From Pseudomonas yamanorum (GTDB taxonomy: Bacteria; Pseudomonadota; Gammaproteobacteria; Pseudomonadales; Pseudomonadaceae): a DNA stretch of 64,000 bases. A program made the position numbers and the translations under genes. The stretch is from NCBI RefSeq assembly GCF_013386765.1, contig NZ_JACARE010000019.1:108980-172979 (forward strand), written 5' to 3'. Below the pieces are notes generated by a model. That model did not search any database, had not been told where the DNA came from, and saw only the letters and a list, made by a program, of their open reading frames with translations. The stretch's first letter is position 1. Every line of letters starts with the position of its first letter. This document shows, piece after piece, positions 35,139 through 43,729 of the stretch.

Positions 35139-35945
35139 ATGAACAAGCCATTTGCCCACCGGGTCGTTGCGCCTTTCACTGATGAGCTGCCGGCACCGCT
35201 GTACTTTCGCGCCGCGCAGATGCAGGCCTTGACCACCTACCCGTGGCACCGGCACCCGTGGGGCGAATTTGTGTATTCGTTCAGCGGCGTGATGGAGATC
35301 AAGCTGGCCGACGAGCACTTCATCGTGCCGCCGCAATTTGGCCTGTGGCTGCCGCCCGAGGCCGAGCACCTGGCGCTCAATCGCCAGGAGGCTTATCACT
35401 CTTCGCTGTATATCGCGCAGCCCTTGTGCGAGCACTTGCCGGACACCGCGTGTGCGTTGACGATCACCCCGTTGATCCGCGCCCTGCTCGACGACCTGCG
35501 GGCCTCACCGCCCGCGCCGCTACAAACCGAGGAAGACAGCCGCCTGCTCTACGTGCTGCTGGACAAGCTGAATCAAACGTCGCGGGTCGGCTCCTACCTG
35601 CCCGGCTCCAATGACCCTGTGTTGTCGCCCATTCTGGAAGCCCTGGAACAGAACCCGGCAGACGCCCGTTCCCTGGCCGACTGGGCGCGCCTGGTCAACG
35701 CCACCGAACGCACGCTGCTGCGACGCTGCCAGCGTGACCTGGGGATGTCGCTGAACCACTGGAAACAACGGCTCAAGGTGATGCACTCGCTGAGCCTGTT
35801 GCGAAGTGGCGCCACCGTCGAGACCATCGCGCTTGACCTGGGCTACAGCAGTTCTTCGGCCTTTATCAGCATGTTCCGCAAGCTCACGGGCGAGACACCC
35901 GATGAGTATCGCAAGGCAAAATTAGGCTCAGTCAGGGACGGTTGA
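35139..35945 (+). CDS. AraC-family regulator with N-terminal cupin
   Basis: A 268-aa protein with an N-terminal cupin-like sensor (YPWHRHPWGEFVYSFSGVMEI, about 34-54) and a C-terminal double helix-turn-helix (SLADWARLVNATERTLLRRC, then ATVETIALDLGYSSSSAFISMFRKLTG). It is paired divergently with the EamA transporter, an arrangement common for exporter regulators. Confidence 0.82.
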   Translation: MNKPFAHRVVAPFTDELPAPLYFRAAQMQALTTYPWHRHPWGEFVYSFSGVMEIKLADEHFIVPPQFGLWLPPEAEHLALNRQEAYHSSLYIAQPLCEHLPDTACALTITPLIRALLDDLRASPPAPLQTEEDSRLLYVLLDKLNQTSRVGSYLPGSNDPVLSPILEALEQNPADARSLADWARLVNATERTLLRRCQRDLGMSLNHWKQRLKVMHSLSLLRSGATVETIALDLGYSSSSAFISMFRKLTGETPDEYRKAKLGSVRDG

Positions 35946-35978
35946 TGCGGGGTTTTCTGACAAAAATTTCATACAGCT

Positions 35979-35992
35979 AAACTGTACAGTTT
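35979..35992. promoter_or_regulatory. palindromic operator upstream of marR
   Basis: A perfect 14-bp palindrome AAACTGTACAGTTT, 27 bases before the MarR ATG. MarR proteins usually bind such short palindromes over their own promoter. Confidence 0.6.
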
Positions 35993-36018
35993 TCCTGCAC
36001 GCATGCTAATGTCCGGGC

Positions 36019-36471
36019 ATGAACGCATCTACCAACACTTCAGAAACCCAATCCGCCGCGGCCCTGGCCGCCGAGCTGCGCATCTCCCTGGGCAAGCTGA
36101 TACGCCGGCTGCGGGAACAAACCCATCCGAATGATTTCACCTCGGCCCAGAAGTCGGTGCTGCTGCGCCTGGACCGTGACGGGCCCAGCACCGTCTCGGC
36201 CCTGGCCCGGGCCGAGAGCGTGCGCCCGCAGTCCATGCGCATCACCGTGGCCGGGCTTGAAACGATGAAAGCGATCAGGGGCAAACCCGACCCCAGCGAC
36301 GGCCGACAAACCCTGATCGACCTGACACCCGCCTTTCGCAAACACCTCATCGCCAGCCGGGCAGCCAAGGACGATTGGCTGCTGCGGGCGCTGCAAGAGC
36401 AACTGTCTGCCGAAGAACAGGCCGAACTTGCGGCGGCAGTAAAGCTGCTGGAGCGCCTCGCCGACTTTTGA
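36019..36471 (+). CDS. MarR-family transcriptional regulator
   Basis: A 150-aa protein with a MarR winged helix (about 38-105: SAQKSVLLRLDRDGPSTVSALARAESVRPQSMRITVAGLE, then KPDPSDGRQTLIDLT as the wing). It heads a run of four plus-strand genes (isochorismatase-like, 109-aa membrane protein, MFS exporter). The last two junctions overlap by four bases. It most likely represses this operon through the palindrome at 35979. Confidence 0.82.
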   Translation: MNASTNTSETQSAAALAAELRISLGKLIRRLREQTHPNDFTSAQKSVLLRLDRDGPSTVSALARAESVRPQSMRITVAGLETMKAIRGKPDPSDGRQTLIDLTPAFRKHLIASRAAKDDWLLRALQEQLSAEEQAELAAAVKLLERLADF

Positions 36472-36499
36472 ACCACCCCTTCCCGTTTGAGGACATCCC

Positions 36500-37063
36500 A
36501 TGGCCGTCACCTCGCTGGATCCCAACACCGCGCTGATCATCGTGGACCTGCAAAAAGGCATCGCCGAATACCCGCTCATCCACCCGATCGGCGATGTGGT
36601 GGAGCGCTCCCGCGCACTGCTCGACGCCTTCCGTGAACGCAGCTTGCCGGTGGTGCTGGTCAACGTCACAGGCTTTGCCCCCGGGCGCACCGAGCGGCCA
36701 CGGCGCAGCGATGTATTTCCGGCGGGATGGGCCGACCTGCTGCCCGCACTTGATCAGCAACCCGGCGACATCCTGGTGACCAAACGCACCTGGGGCGCCT
36801 TCGCCAGCACCGACCTCGAGTCGCAGTTGAAGGCCCTCGGCGTCACCCAGGTGGTGATCACCGGAGTGGCCACCGGCACCGGCGTGGAGTCCACCGCGCG
36901 CCAGGCCTATGAAGCGGGTTTCAACGTGACCCTGGCCATCGACGCCATGACTGACGCAAACCCCGAGGCGCACCACTACAGCCTGCATCAGGTGTTCCCG
37001 AAGCTGGGGGAAACCGGCACGGCGCAAGACATCATCGGTTTGCTTGAAACGAGAGGTGCGTGA
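36500..37063 (+). CDS. isochorismatase-family hydrolase
   Basis: A 187-aa protein with the family's aspartate (D16 in IIVDLQKG) and lysine (K95 in VTKRTWGAF). The usual nucleophilic cysteine in the motif GVATDxCVExTAR is replaced: here it reads GVATGTGVESTAR, with glycine at 128. True isochorismatases also lack this cysteine, while the nicotinamidase/amidohydrolase branch needs it. An amidase role is therefore unlikely. The substrate is unknown. Confidence 0.75.
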   Translation: MAVTSLDPNTALIIVDLQKGIAEYPLIHPIGDVVERSRALLDAFRERSLPVVLVNVTGFAPGRTERPRRSDVFPAGWADLLPALDQQPGDILVTKRTWGAFASTDLESQLKALGVTQVVITGVATGTGVESTARQAYEAGFNVTLAIDAMTDANPEAHHYSLHQVFPKLGETGTAQDIIGLLETRGA

Positions 37064-37065
37064 CC

Positions 37066-37395
37066 ATGCAGTGGCATGAGCTGGTGTCTTACTTCTTCGG
37101 CGGTGTGTTCCTCGCCAACGCGCTGCCGCATTGCGTCGCCGGCGTGATGGGCCAGGCCTTCCAGACGCCGTTTGCCAAGCCTCGCGGGCAAGGTCGGTCG
37201 TCCTCGACGCTGAATGTGTTCTGGGGATTTTTCAACCTGGCGATCGGCTACGTGCTGGTCTGCCGGGTCGGGGATTTCGCGCTCGAAAGCACCGCTGATG
37301 TGCTCGCCCTCGGGCTTGGGGCATTGGCCCTGAGTGTGTTCCTGGCGCAGCATTTCGGGCGCTTCAACGGTGGTAATCCTTCAAGGCCGGTGTGA
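37066..37395 (+). CDS. small membrane protein, unknown
   Basis: A 109-aa protein with hydrophobic segments at about 5-25, 48-66 and 76-96. ATG 37066 has GAGAGG nine bases upstream; a GTG at 37060 overlaps the previous stop and is the alternative. It belongs to the marR operon. No name known to me. Confidence 0.6.
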   Translation: MQWHELVSYFFGGVFLANALPHCVAGVMGQAFQTPFAKPRGQGRSSSTLNVFWGFFNLAIGYVLVCRVGDFALESTADVLALGLGALALSVFLAQHFGRFNGGNPSRPV

Positions 37396-38615
37396 GTTCG
37401 ATGGGCATTTTCCGCTCGCTGCGCAGCGTCAACTACCGCATCTGGGCCGTCGGTGCACTGGTGTCGAATATCGGCACCTGGATGCAACGCACGGCCCAGG
37501 ACTGGCTGGTGCTGACCCAACTCACGCCGCATAACGCCTCGGCCGTCGGCATCGTCATGGCGTTGCAGTTCGGGCCGCAATTGCTGTTGCTGCCCTGGAC
37601 CGGCTTTGCGGCCGACCACTACGACAAGCGCAAGCTGTTGATGGTCACCCAGGGTGTGATGGGCGTGCTGGCGCTGATGCTGGGGGTGTTTACCCTCACC
37701 GGTTTTGTCCAGTTGTGGCATGTGTATCTGTTCGCGTTCTTGTCCGGCTGCGCCTCGGCGTTCGACGCGCCGGTGCGGCAGATTTTCGTGGCGGAACTGG
37801 TGGGCGAAGCGGACCTGTCCAATGCCATCGCGCTCAATTCCACCTCATTCAACATGGCCCGCATGATTGGCCCGGCGGTGGCCGGCGTGACCATCGCGTC
37901 GGTGGGCACCGGCTGGGCCTTCCTGCTCAATGGCGCGAGCTTTTTCGCGGTGCTGGCCTCGCTGTTCCTGCTGCGGGTTTCGGGCCTGCACACCAGCCTG
38001 CGGGCATTGCGCACCAAGGGCAGCCTCACCGAGGGCTTGCGTTATGTGTGGGCACGGCCGGACCTGATGGCGATCCTGATCATGCTGTTCTTGATCGGCA
38101 CCTTCGGCATGAACTTTCCGATATTCATCTCGACCATGGCCGTCACGGTGTTCCACGCCGATGCCCGTGGTTATGGGCTGCTGACGTCGACCCTGGCCAT
38201 CGGCACCGTGGCCGGAGCGCTACTCGCCGCCGGTCGCGAGCGGCCGCACTTCAAGGCGCTGCTGATCGGCGCACTGGTGTTCGGGGTGGGTTGCACACTG
38301 GCGGCGATTGCCCCGAACTATTGGCTGTTCGCCGGGGCACTGGTGATCATCGGCGTGGGCGCCCTGACCTTCAGCAACACCACCAACAGCCTGATGCAAC
38401 TCACCACCGAGCCGTCCATGCGCGGCCGGGTGATCGCCCTGCGGGTGGGCGTGGCGCTGGGCGGCACACCGATTGGAGCACCGATTGTGGGTTGGGTGGC
38501 CGACCATCTGGGCCCACGCTGGGCACTGGCGGTCGGCGCAGCCTCAGGCCTCCTGGCGGCCGGGGTGGCGATCTACACCATGACGCGCAAGCTGGATCGG
38601 CCCAAAGAGATCTGA
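37392..38615 (+). CDS. MFS exporter, EntS-like (MFS_3)
   Basis: A 407-aa protein with about ten to twelve helices. It opens RSVNYRIWAVGALVSNIGTWMQRTAQDWLV, a hallmark of the MFS_3/EntS exporter group, with FDAPVRQIFVAELVG in the middle. It starts with GTG overlapping the previous stop (ATG 37401 is the alternative). As last gene of the marR operon it probably exports the compound that MarR senses. Confidence 0.8.
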   Translation: MSSMGIFRSLRSVNYRIWAVGALVSNIGTWMQRTAQDWLVLTQLTPHNASAVGIVMALQFGPQLLLLPWTGFAADHYDKRKLLMVTQGVMGVLALMLGVFTLTGFVQLWHVYLFAFLSGCASAFDAPVRQIFVAELVGEADLSNAIALNSTSFNMARMIGPAVAGVTIASVGTGWAFLLNGASFFAVLASLFLLRVSGLHTSLRALRTKGSLTEGLRYVWARPDLMAILIMLFLIGTFGMNFPIFISTMAVTVFHADARGYGLLTSTLAIGTVAGALLAAGRERPHFKALLIGALVFGVGCTLAAIAPNYWLFAGALVIIGVGALTFSNTTNSLMQLTTEPSMRGRVIALRVGVALGGTPIGAPIVGWVADHLGPRWALAVGAASGLLAAGVAIYTMTRKLDRPKEI

Positions 38616-38623
38616 CCATCCAG

Positions 38624-39621
38624 CGTAGGAGCTGTCGAGCTTTAGCGAGGCTGCGAAGAGGCCCTGTCAGACGATAAAGATGTCGCCTGCCAGTCCGCCA
38701 TCGCAGCCTCGCTAAAGCTCGACAGCTCCCACAGTTGATCTTCGCAGCCTTGAACAGTGTGCCCGCCTGGCTGACGAGGCTGCGGCCAAACGTACCTTTC
38801 CCGCTGATGTCTGTGACTCAAGAGATCGCGCACGCCAACAATCCTCCGTAGGAGCTGTCGAGCTTCAGCGAGGCTGCGAAGAGGCCCTTTCAGGCGATAA
38901 AGATGTCGCCTGCCAATCCGCCATCGCAGCCTCGCTAAAGCTCGACAGCTCCTACAGTTGATCTTCGCAGCCTTGAACAGCGTGCCCGCCTGGCTGACGA
39001 GGCCGCGGCCAAACGTACCTTTCCCGCTGATGTCTGTGACTCAAGAGATCGCGCACGCCAACAATCCTCCGTAGGAGCTGTCGAGCTTCAGCGAGGCTGC
39101 GAAGAGGCCCTGTCAGACGATAAAGATGTCGCCTGCCAATCCGCCATCGCAGCCTCGCTGAAGCTCGACAGCTCCTACAGTTGTTCTTCGCAGCCTTGAA
39201 CAGTGTGCCCGCCTGGCTGACGAGGCCGCGGCCAAACGTACCTTTCCCGCTGATGTCTGTGACTCATGAGATCGCGCGCCAACAATCCAGCGTAGGAGCT
39301 GTCGAGCTTCAGCGAGGCTGCGAAGAGGCCCTTTCAGGCGATAAAGATGTCGCCTGCCAATCCGCCATCGCAGCCTCGCTGAAGCTCGACAGCTCCTACA
39401 GTTGATCTTCGCAGCCTTGAACAGTGTGCCCGCCTGGCTGACGAGGCTGCGGCCAAACGTACCTTTCCCGCTGATGTCTGTGGCTCATGAGATCGCGCGC
39501 CAACAATCCTCCGTAGGAGCTGTCGAGCTTCAGCGAGGCTGCGAAGAGGCCCTGCCAGGCGATAGAGATGTCGCCTGCAAATCCGCCATCGCAGCCTCGC
39601 TAAAGCTCGACAGCTCCCACA
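38624..39621. repeat. tandem array of five REPIN hairpins with 221-223 bp period
   Basis: Unit starts are at 38624, 38847, 39070, 39291 and 39512. Each unit is a ~110-bp hairpin (arms GTAGGAGCTGTCGAGCTT and the inverse AAGCTCGACAGCTCCTAC) plus a ~112-bp linker; the last hairpin has no linker. The linkers are nearly identical from unit to unit. The arm family is the same as at 322-654. This occupies the ~1 kb gap between the MFS exporter and the gene at 39670 and contains no real gene. Confidence 0.88.
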
Positions 39622-39669
39622 CTGGTTCTCTCGCGTATCATCCCTATCCTCCCCGCCCAAGGAATCGTC

Positions 39670-40041
39670 ATGCCTTCAACCAAACGCGACAGCGCCCGGA
39701 TCGAACGTCGCCTGGTCACGACCCTGACCGAAGCCTGTGAAATCGCCAAGGCCGAAATCACCGGCTTCGACTGGCTGACCCACGAAGTCGATTACGCAGC
39801 CTTTGCACAAAGCCTTCGGGTGGTCTGGGTATTTGATACCCGGGCGAACAAGGAGCTGGCCCTTTCAACGGGACTGGACGGGCGTATGCGCGAGCTGACC
39901 GCCACGGCACTGGAAGACGCCGGCGTGGATCGCCCCGCTTCGGAGCGTTATGTTCGCTTCGACTCCGAAGAAGAATGCCACCTCCAGCATGGCGGCGATT
40001 GGCGCCTGCGCGTGGCCAGACTGTATGCCGTAAAGGGGTGA
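39670..40041 (+). CDS. conserved hypothetical protein
   Basis: A 123-aa soluble protein with an alpha/beta look and no domain I can name. AAGGAATC precedes the ATG. It is followed four bases later by the small DUF1289 gene and is likely co-transcribed with it. Related proteins in pseudomonads are sometimes labelled Fis-family, but I see no Fis helix-turn-helix. Confidence 0.65.
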   Translation: MPSTKRDSARIERRLVTTLTEACEIAKAEITGFDWLTHEVDYAAFAQSLRVVWVFDTRANKELALSTGLDGRMRELTATALEDAGVDRPASERYVRFDSEEECHLQHGGDWRLRVARLYAVKG

Positions 40042-40045
40042 AGCC

Positions 40046-40225
40046 TTGGCTAAAGATATCGAGAATCCATGTGTCTCAACCTGCCAGCTCAGTGGTGAGC
40101 TGTGTGTGAGTTGTGGACGCACCAAGGACGACATCCGCAAATGGAAAAAGATGAAGCGGCCAGAGAAGATGGCCGCTGTGCAGCGTGCAACATTGCGCTT
40201 GAAGACGTTGAAAAAGGCCAAGTGA
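40046..40225 (+). CDS. DUF1289-family small cysteine-rich protein
   Basis: A 59-aa protein beginning with TTG at 40046 (AAGGGG about eight bases upstream). It has the family pattern NPCVSTCQLSGELCVSCGR then IRKWKKM, with four cysteines likely to bind a metal or iron-sulfur centre. It is easily missed because of its size and TTG start. It lies four bases after the previous gene. Confidence 0.78.
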   Translation: MAKDIENPCVSTCQLSGELCVSCGRTKDDIRKWKKMKRPEKMAAVQRATLRLKTLKKAK

Positions 40226-40244
40226 GCCCCTCAGATTCAAGCCA

Positions 40245-41108
40245 TCACGTACGCCCCACCGATCCCGTCACCGGCAGGTTCCCCAACAGCTTGAGCCCGG
40301 TGGTCTTCACGAACGTCGCGTAGTCCATCGGCTTCTCGATGCGGGTTTCAGCGTTGGGCAATACGTAGGCCCAGGCGCGCTGGGACGATACGTCGTACAC
40401 CAGCTTGAACAGGCGGGTCGGCACCCACACCTTGTTGTCGCCGATGGTGCTGTAGCCCGGGTCAAACAGCGGGCCGGTGAACACGAAGACATTGCCGTCG
40501 GCACGCTTGGCAAACTTGCGCACGTCCGCCTCGACCTTGCTCCAGATCTTGCGGTTGTTGGTGGGGTCCTGGGGCACCATGTTCGACAACGCGAAGGATT
40601 GGGCCATGGCGTTGGTGCTCGGCGCATCGGCGGCCGGGGATTGATGGCCGCGGTCCACGGCCGGGTGTTGGCCACGGTAGTCACTCAACTCGGCCCGTGC
40701 GCCCTTGGGAATGCGCGGGTCCGGGTAGAACTGGTTGGTGCGCTCCTCGCCTTTGGCGTCCTGCAACTGGCCGGCGTTCAGGCGCTCGACCACCACCAGC
40801 GGGGTCTTGCTGGTTTGCGAATACAGCACCGCAAAATTATCGGAGCACAGCGCCAGGGGTTTCATGGTGGCCGGCACGGTGGCGGTGTTGATGGGTTGCC
40901 TGGCCGGGAACAGGTCGGCGCAACTGTCGAACGACGGCTTTTTCTGTTGGCTTGAATAGAGATCCAGGGCCGCGCCCTGGCCAATGGAGCCCGAGCGGGA
41001 AGTGTGTTGCGGGTGCGGTGTGATGAGGTCCAGCAGGCCACGGGCTTGTGCCCCGGTGGAGAGCAAAACAAGGGCCGACAGCCCAACTGCAATTTTGCGA
41101 AGGTGCAT
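40245..41108 (-). CDS. secreted DNA/RNA non-specific endonuclease (NUC1/NucA type)
   Basis: A 287-aa protein with a signal peptide (cleavage likely after GAQA, residue 22) and the beta-beta-alpha metal motif DRGHQSPAAD at 152-161. DRGH is the catalytic signature of the family. The metal-binding asparagine is in SNMVPQDPTNNRKIW. The metal and His active site are complete. It should act in the periplasm or outside the cell on nucleic acids, for nutrition or competition. No inhibitor gene is evident next to it. Confidence 0.85.
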   Translation of the reverse strand: MHLRKIAVGLSALVLLSTGAQARGLLDLITPHPQHTSRSGSIGQGAALDLYSSQQKKPSFDSCADLFPARQPINTATVPATMKPLALCSDNFAVLYSQTSKTPLVVVERLNAGQLQDAKGEERTNQFYPDPRIPKGARAELSDYRGQHPAVDRGHQSPAADAPSTNAMAQSFALSNMVPQDPTNNRKIWSKVEADVRKFAKRADGNVFVFTGPLFDPGYSTIGDNKVWVPTRLFKLVYDVSSQRAWAYVLPNAETRIEKPMDYATFVKTTGLKLLGNLPVTGSVGRT

Positions 41109-41232
41109 GGGTTAAATCTTCAAATGGGAGGGAGAAAAAACGTACCGCGAGGCTCTATTCCGAGCCACACGACCGCTGACAGTCGTGCGGGGGTTATTGA
41201 CCGTCACCCATCACATTAGTTGCCGGGTACCG

Positions 41233-41661
41233 TTACTTCACCGGTATATATGAATACCCGCGCACCATGGTTTTCCCTTCGTTCGCCTCCCGCTTGCGAA
41301 TCTTCTCGAACATGTTCTCCTGGGTGTACTCAACGAAGTATTCCTTACCCGGCTCAACCGAGAGCATCAGGAATACGTTCCGGGCATTCGGACGTTGCCC
41401 GGCAGACACCTTGTGCACGCCCGGGCTGACCAGCACCCAGGAATAAGTCTCGCTGCTCAGCCCCACGATTGCGCTGTCATCGATACTGAACACGCTGTCA
41501 TAGAAGCTGCCCTGGATAACCTGGGTCCGCATCATGTAAACCAGCGCCTTGCCCGCAGGCGGCGCCGGAGGTTCGAAGTAAGGTTGGCTGGTGCTGGTAT
41601 GACCACACCCGGTCAGCAGCATGAGCAACAGGACCGCGATACTTTTGATGAATCTGCTCAC
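41233..41661 (-). CDS. DUF2846-family lipoprotein
   Basis: A 142-aa protein with a clear lipobox (LMLLTGC, lipid cysteine at 19), then the DUF2846-type core AGKALVYMMRTQ ... VEPGKEYFVEY. It starts with GTG overlapping the stop of the 142-aa lipoprotein gene at 41658, so the two are coupled. Function unknown. Confidence 0.72.
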   Translation of the reverse strand: MSRFIKSIAVLLLMLLTGCGHTSTSQPYFEPPAPPAGKALVYMMRTQVIQGSFYDSVFSIDDSAIVGLSSETYSWVLVSPGVHKVSAGQRPNARNVFLMLSVEPGKEYFVEYTQENMFEKIRKREANEGKTMVRGYSYIPVK

Positions 41662-42086
41662 TTGGCCTGCCCCAATAGCTGGTTGATCACCGGTGCCATT
41701 TTTTCCTCGACCGTCTTGTATTTCGACAAGTCGAAGCCCCCCTCGCCCGTCAGGTTGTAGTGCGCAACGCCAATGGACTGCTCGCCTTTGTAGAGCTGGA
41801 CGCTGGCATCGGACAGGTAGGCAGAAAAGTCCCAGGAACGAATGGCGGTGTAGGTCAGGCGGTATTCACAGTTGCCCGGAACCGGCGCGGCATACAGCCG
41901 GCTCTCAATGTGGTGTTTGCGCAACAGCGTTTGCAGGCCATCGACAAAATCCCCTACCACTACCTTGGGGTTCTCTTCGATGCACAGCTGGGAGATTTTG
42001 TATTGAGGCGCGACAGGGTCAACCTTGACGTTTGTACACCCGGCCAAGGCCAGTAGAAGGCCTGCCGTAAGGGCTCTGGACAGCAT
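41658..42086 (-). CDS. lipoprotein (Sbal_3080-like)
   Basis: A 142-aa lipoprotein (LLLALAGC lipobox, cysteine at 17) with two further cysteines that may pair. ATG 42086 follows AGGGATTGAAC; a start at 42116 is possible but gives an untypical leader. First gene of a two-lipoprotein operon. Function unknown. Confidence 0.68.
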   Translation of the reverse strand: MLSRALTAGLLLALAGCTNVKVDPVAPQYKISQLCIEENPKVVVGDFVDGLQTLLRKHHIESRLYAAPVPGNCEYRLTYTAIRSWDFSAYLSDASVQLYKGEQSIGVAHYNLTGEGGFDLSKYKTVEEKMAPVINQLLGQAK

Positions 42087-42131
42087 GTTCAATCCCTGAA
42101 TCAGAAGTGATATCAAAATAATGGCAACATG

Positions 42132-42788
42132 CTAGCTTGACGCCCCTTGGCGGTCAATTGACAGTGACTGATAGGTTTGAAGATAAGCCCGCAGCAGCCG
42201 AATCACCTGCTGTTCCAGGCCGGCTTCATAGGCCGGCGTCGCATTGCCCTCCAGCAGGGCTCGCACCGGGCCCACCACCGCGCTGATCGAGATGGCGGCG
42301 GTCAAGGATGGGTCTTCAAAACGGGCATCCGATGCCGTCGCCAGCATCGCCGCAACGGCGGTCACCATCCGCTGGCCGATACGCGCGACAAGCTCTGCAC
42401 CGCCCCGCTCCCCCGCGATGGCATAGAGGGCTTTGGACGCCGTCGGGTCCATGAGCTTCACCGCCAGAAAAGCCGTGACAAACCCCGACGCCATTTCTGC
42501 CACCGTGGTGCCCTGATGTTGATCGCACGCCTGCTCGACGGTCTCGGCCACGTGCACCAGATGCTTTTCCAGCACCGCCGCGAGGAGTGCATCGCGGTTC
42601 GGATAGTACTGATACAGGCTGCCCACCGACATGCCCGCCCGCTCGGCCACGCGGGTCGTCGTGCACCGCACCAGGCCCTGGGCGGTCAAAACCTGAAGGG
42701 TTGCCGTGTGCAGCGCGTCGACCGTCGCCGCCGACCGCGCCTGAACCGCTGATTTTCTTGGCTTTAGTGAGGCTTTGGGAGGACTCAT
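42132..42788 (-). CDS. TetR-family transcriptional repressor
   Basis: A 218-aa protein with the TetR helix-turn-helix at about 27-70 (CTTTRVAERAGMSVGSLYQYYPNRDALL). It is divergent from the pyridoxal reductase gene at 42860. A perfect palindrome lies between them (42808-42821), so it probably controls that gene and itself. Confidence 0.82.
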   Translation of the reverse strand: MSPPKASLKPRKSAVQARSAATVDALHTATLQVLTAQGLVRCTTTRVAERAGMSVGSLYQYYPNRDALLAAVLEKHLVHVAETVEQACDQHQGTTVAEMASGFVTAFLAVKLMDPTASKALYAIAGERGGAELVARIGQRMVTAVAAMLATASDARFEDPSLTAAISISAVVGPVRALLEGNATPAYEAGLEQQVIRLLRAYLQTYQSLSIDRQGASS

Positions 42789-42807
42789 GGAATGCGAATT
42801 CTAAACC

Positions 42808-42821
42808 TGAAGGATCCTTCA
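42808..42821. promoter_or_regulatory. TetR operator palindrome
   Basis: A perfect 14-bp palindrome TGAAGGATCCTTCA between the tetR and aldo/keto reductase start codons. Confidence 0.65.
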
Positions 42822-42859
42822 TATTATAGGCTTCCTCCCGTCAAGCAAGAGCCACAGCC

Positions 42860-43726
42860 ATGACCCGCTCAGGAAACCGCAGCACCTTCACTCTCGGCGA
42901 TCGCAGCGTCAACCGCATCGGTTATGGCGCCATGCAACTGGCCGGCCCCGGGGTATTTGGCCCGCCAAAAGACCGTGATGCGGCGCTGGCCGTACTGCGC
43001 GAGGCCGTCGCATCCGGCGTGAACCATATCGACACCAGCGATTTCTACGGGCCGCATATCACCAATCAGATTATTCGCGAGGCACTGCATCCGTACAAAG
43101 ACGACCTCACCCTCGTCACCAAGGTGGGCGCCCGTCGAAGCGACGATGGCGGCTGGCTCAACGCCTCGTCAAAGGCCGAGCTGACCCAGGCGGTACATGA
43201 CAACCTGCGCAACCTGGGCCTGGACGTGCTGGACGTGGTCAACGTGCGGGCCATGCACGGCGTGATGGGCACTGCCGAAGGCTCGATCGAAGAGCCCCTG
43301 AGTGTCATCGCCGAGCTGCAACAACAGGGGCTGATACGCCATATCGGCATCAGCAACGTCACGCCGACGCAGGTGGCCGAGGCGCGAAAACTCGTGCGTT
43401 TCGTGTGTGTGCAGAACCTGTACAACATCGCCCATCAACACGATAACGCGCTGATCAACGAGCTGGCCCGGGACGGCATTGCCTATGTGCCGTTCTTCCC
43501 GCTGGGCGGGTTCTCACCGGTGCAGTCGGCGGTGTTGTCGAACGTCGCGCAGCGGCTTGGCGTGACGCCGATGCAATTGGCGCTGGCATGGTTGCTGCGT
43601 CGTTCTCCCAATATCCTGCTGATTCCTGGAACGTCTTCGGTCACCCATTTGCGTGAAAATATCGCGGTGGGCGAACTGCAGCTTTCGGACGAGGTTGTGG
43701 CAGAGCTGAATACCATCGCAGGCTGA
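42860..43726 (+). CDS. pdxI: aldo/keto reductase, pyridoxal reductase (PdxI/YdbC) type
   Basis: A 288-aa NADPH-dependent reductase closely resembling E. coli YdbC (PdxI), which reduces pyridoxal to pyridoxine. Shared stretches include NRIGYGAMQLAGPGVFGPP, GVNHIDTSDFYGPH and LLIPGTSSVTHLREN. The catalytic Asp/Tyr are in DTSDFYG and the Lys in LVTKVGA. The usual AKR histidine position reads VNVRAM, as it does (VNLRVM) in YdbC, so this is a subfamily trait. It is controlled by the divergent TetR gene by inference. Confidence 0.82.
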   Translation: MTRSGNRSTFTLGDRSVNRIGYGAMQLAGPGVFGPPKDRDAALAVLREAVASGVNHIDTSDFYGPHITNQIIREALHPYKDDLTLVTKVGARRSDDGGWLNASSKAELTQAVHDNLRNLGLDVLDVVNVRAMHGVMGTAEGSIEEPLSVIAELQQQGLIRHIGISNVTPTQVAEARKLVRFVCVQNLYNIAHQHDNALINELARDGIAYVPFFPLGGFSPVQSAVLSNVAQRLGVTPMQLALAWLLRRSPNILLIPGTSSVTHLRENIAVGELQLSDEVVAELNTIAG

Positions 43727-43729
43727 CCC

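Noticed and set aside
36500..37063. Nicotinamidase/N-carbamoyl amidohydrolase call
   Set aside because: The nucleophilic cysteine these enzymes need is glycine here.
38624..39621. Possible CRISPR array (regular repeats with spacers)
   Set aside because: Units are over 200 bp, hairpin arms are inverted, and the spacers are nearly identical rather than unique; no cas genes.
39181..39740. Short repeated ORFs inside the REPIN array
   Set aside because: They repeat because the array repeats, contain hairpin arms as codons and lack ribosome sites.
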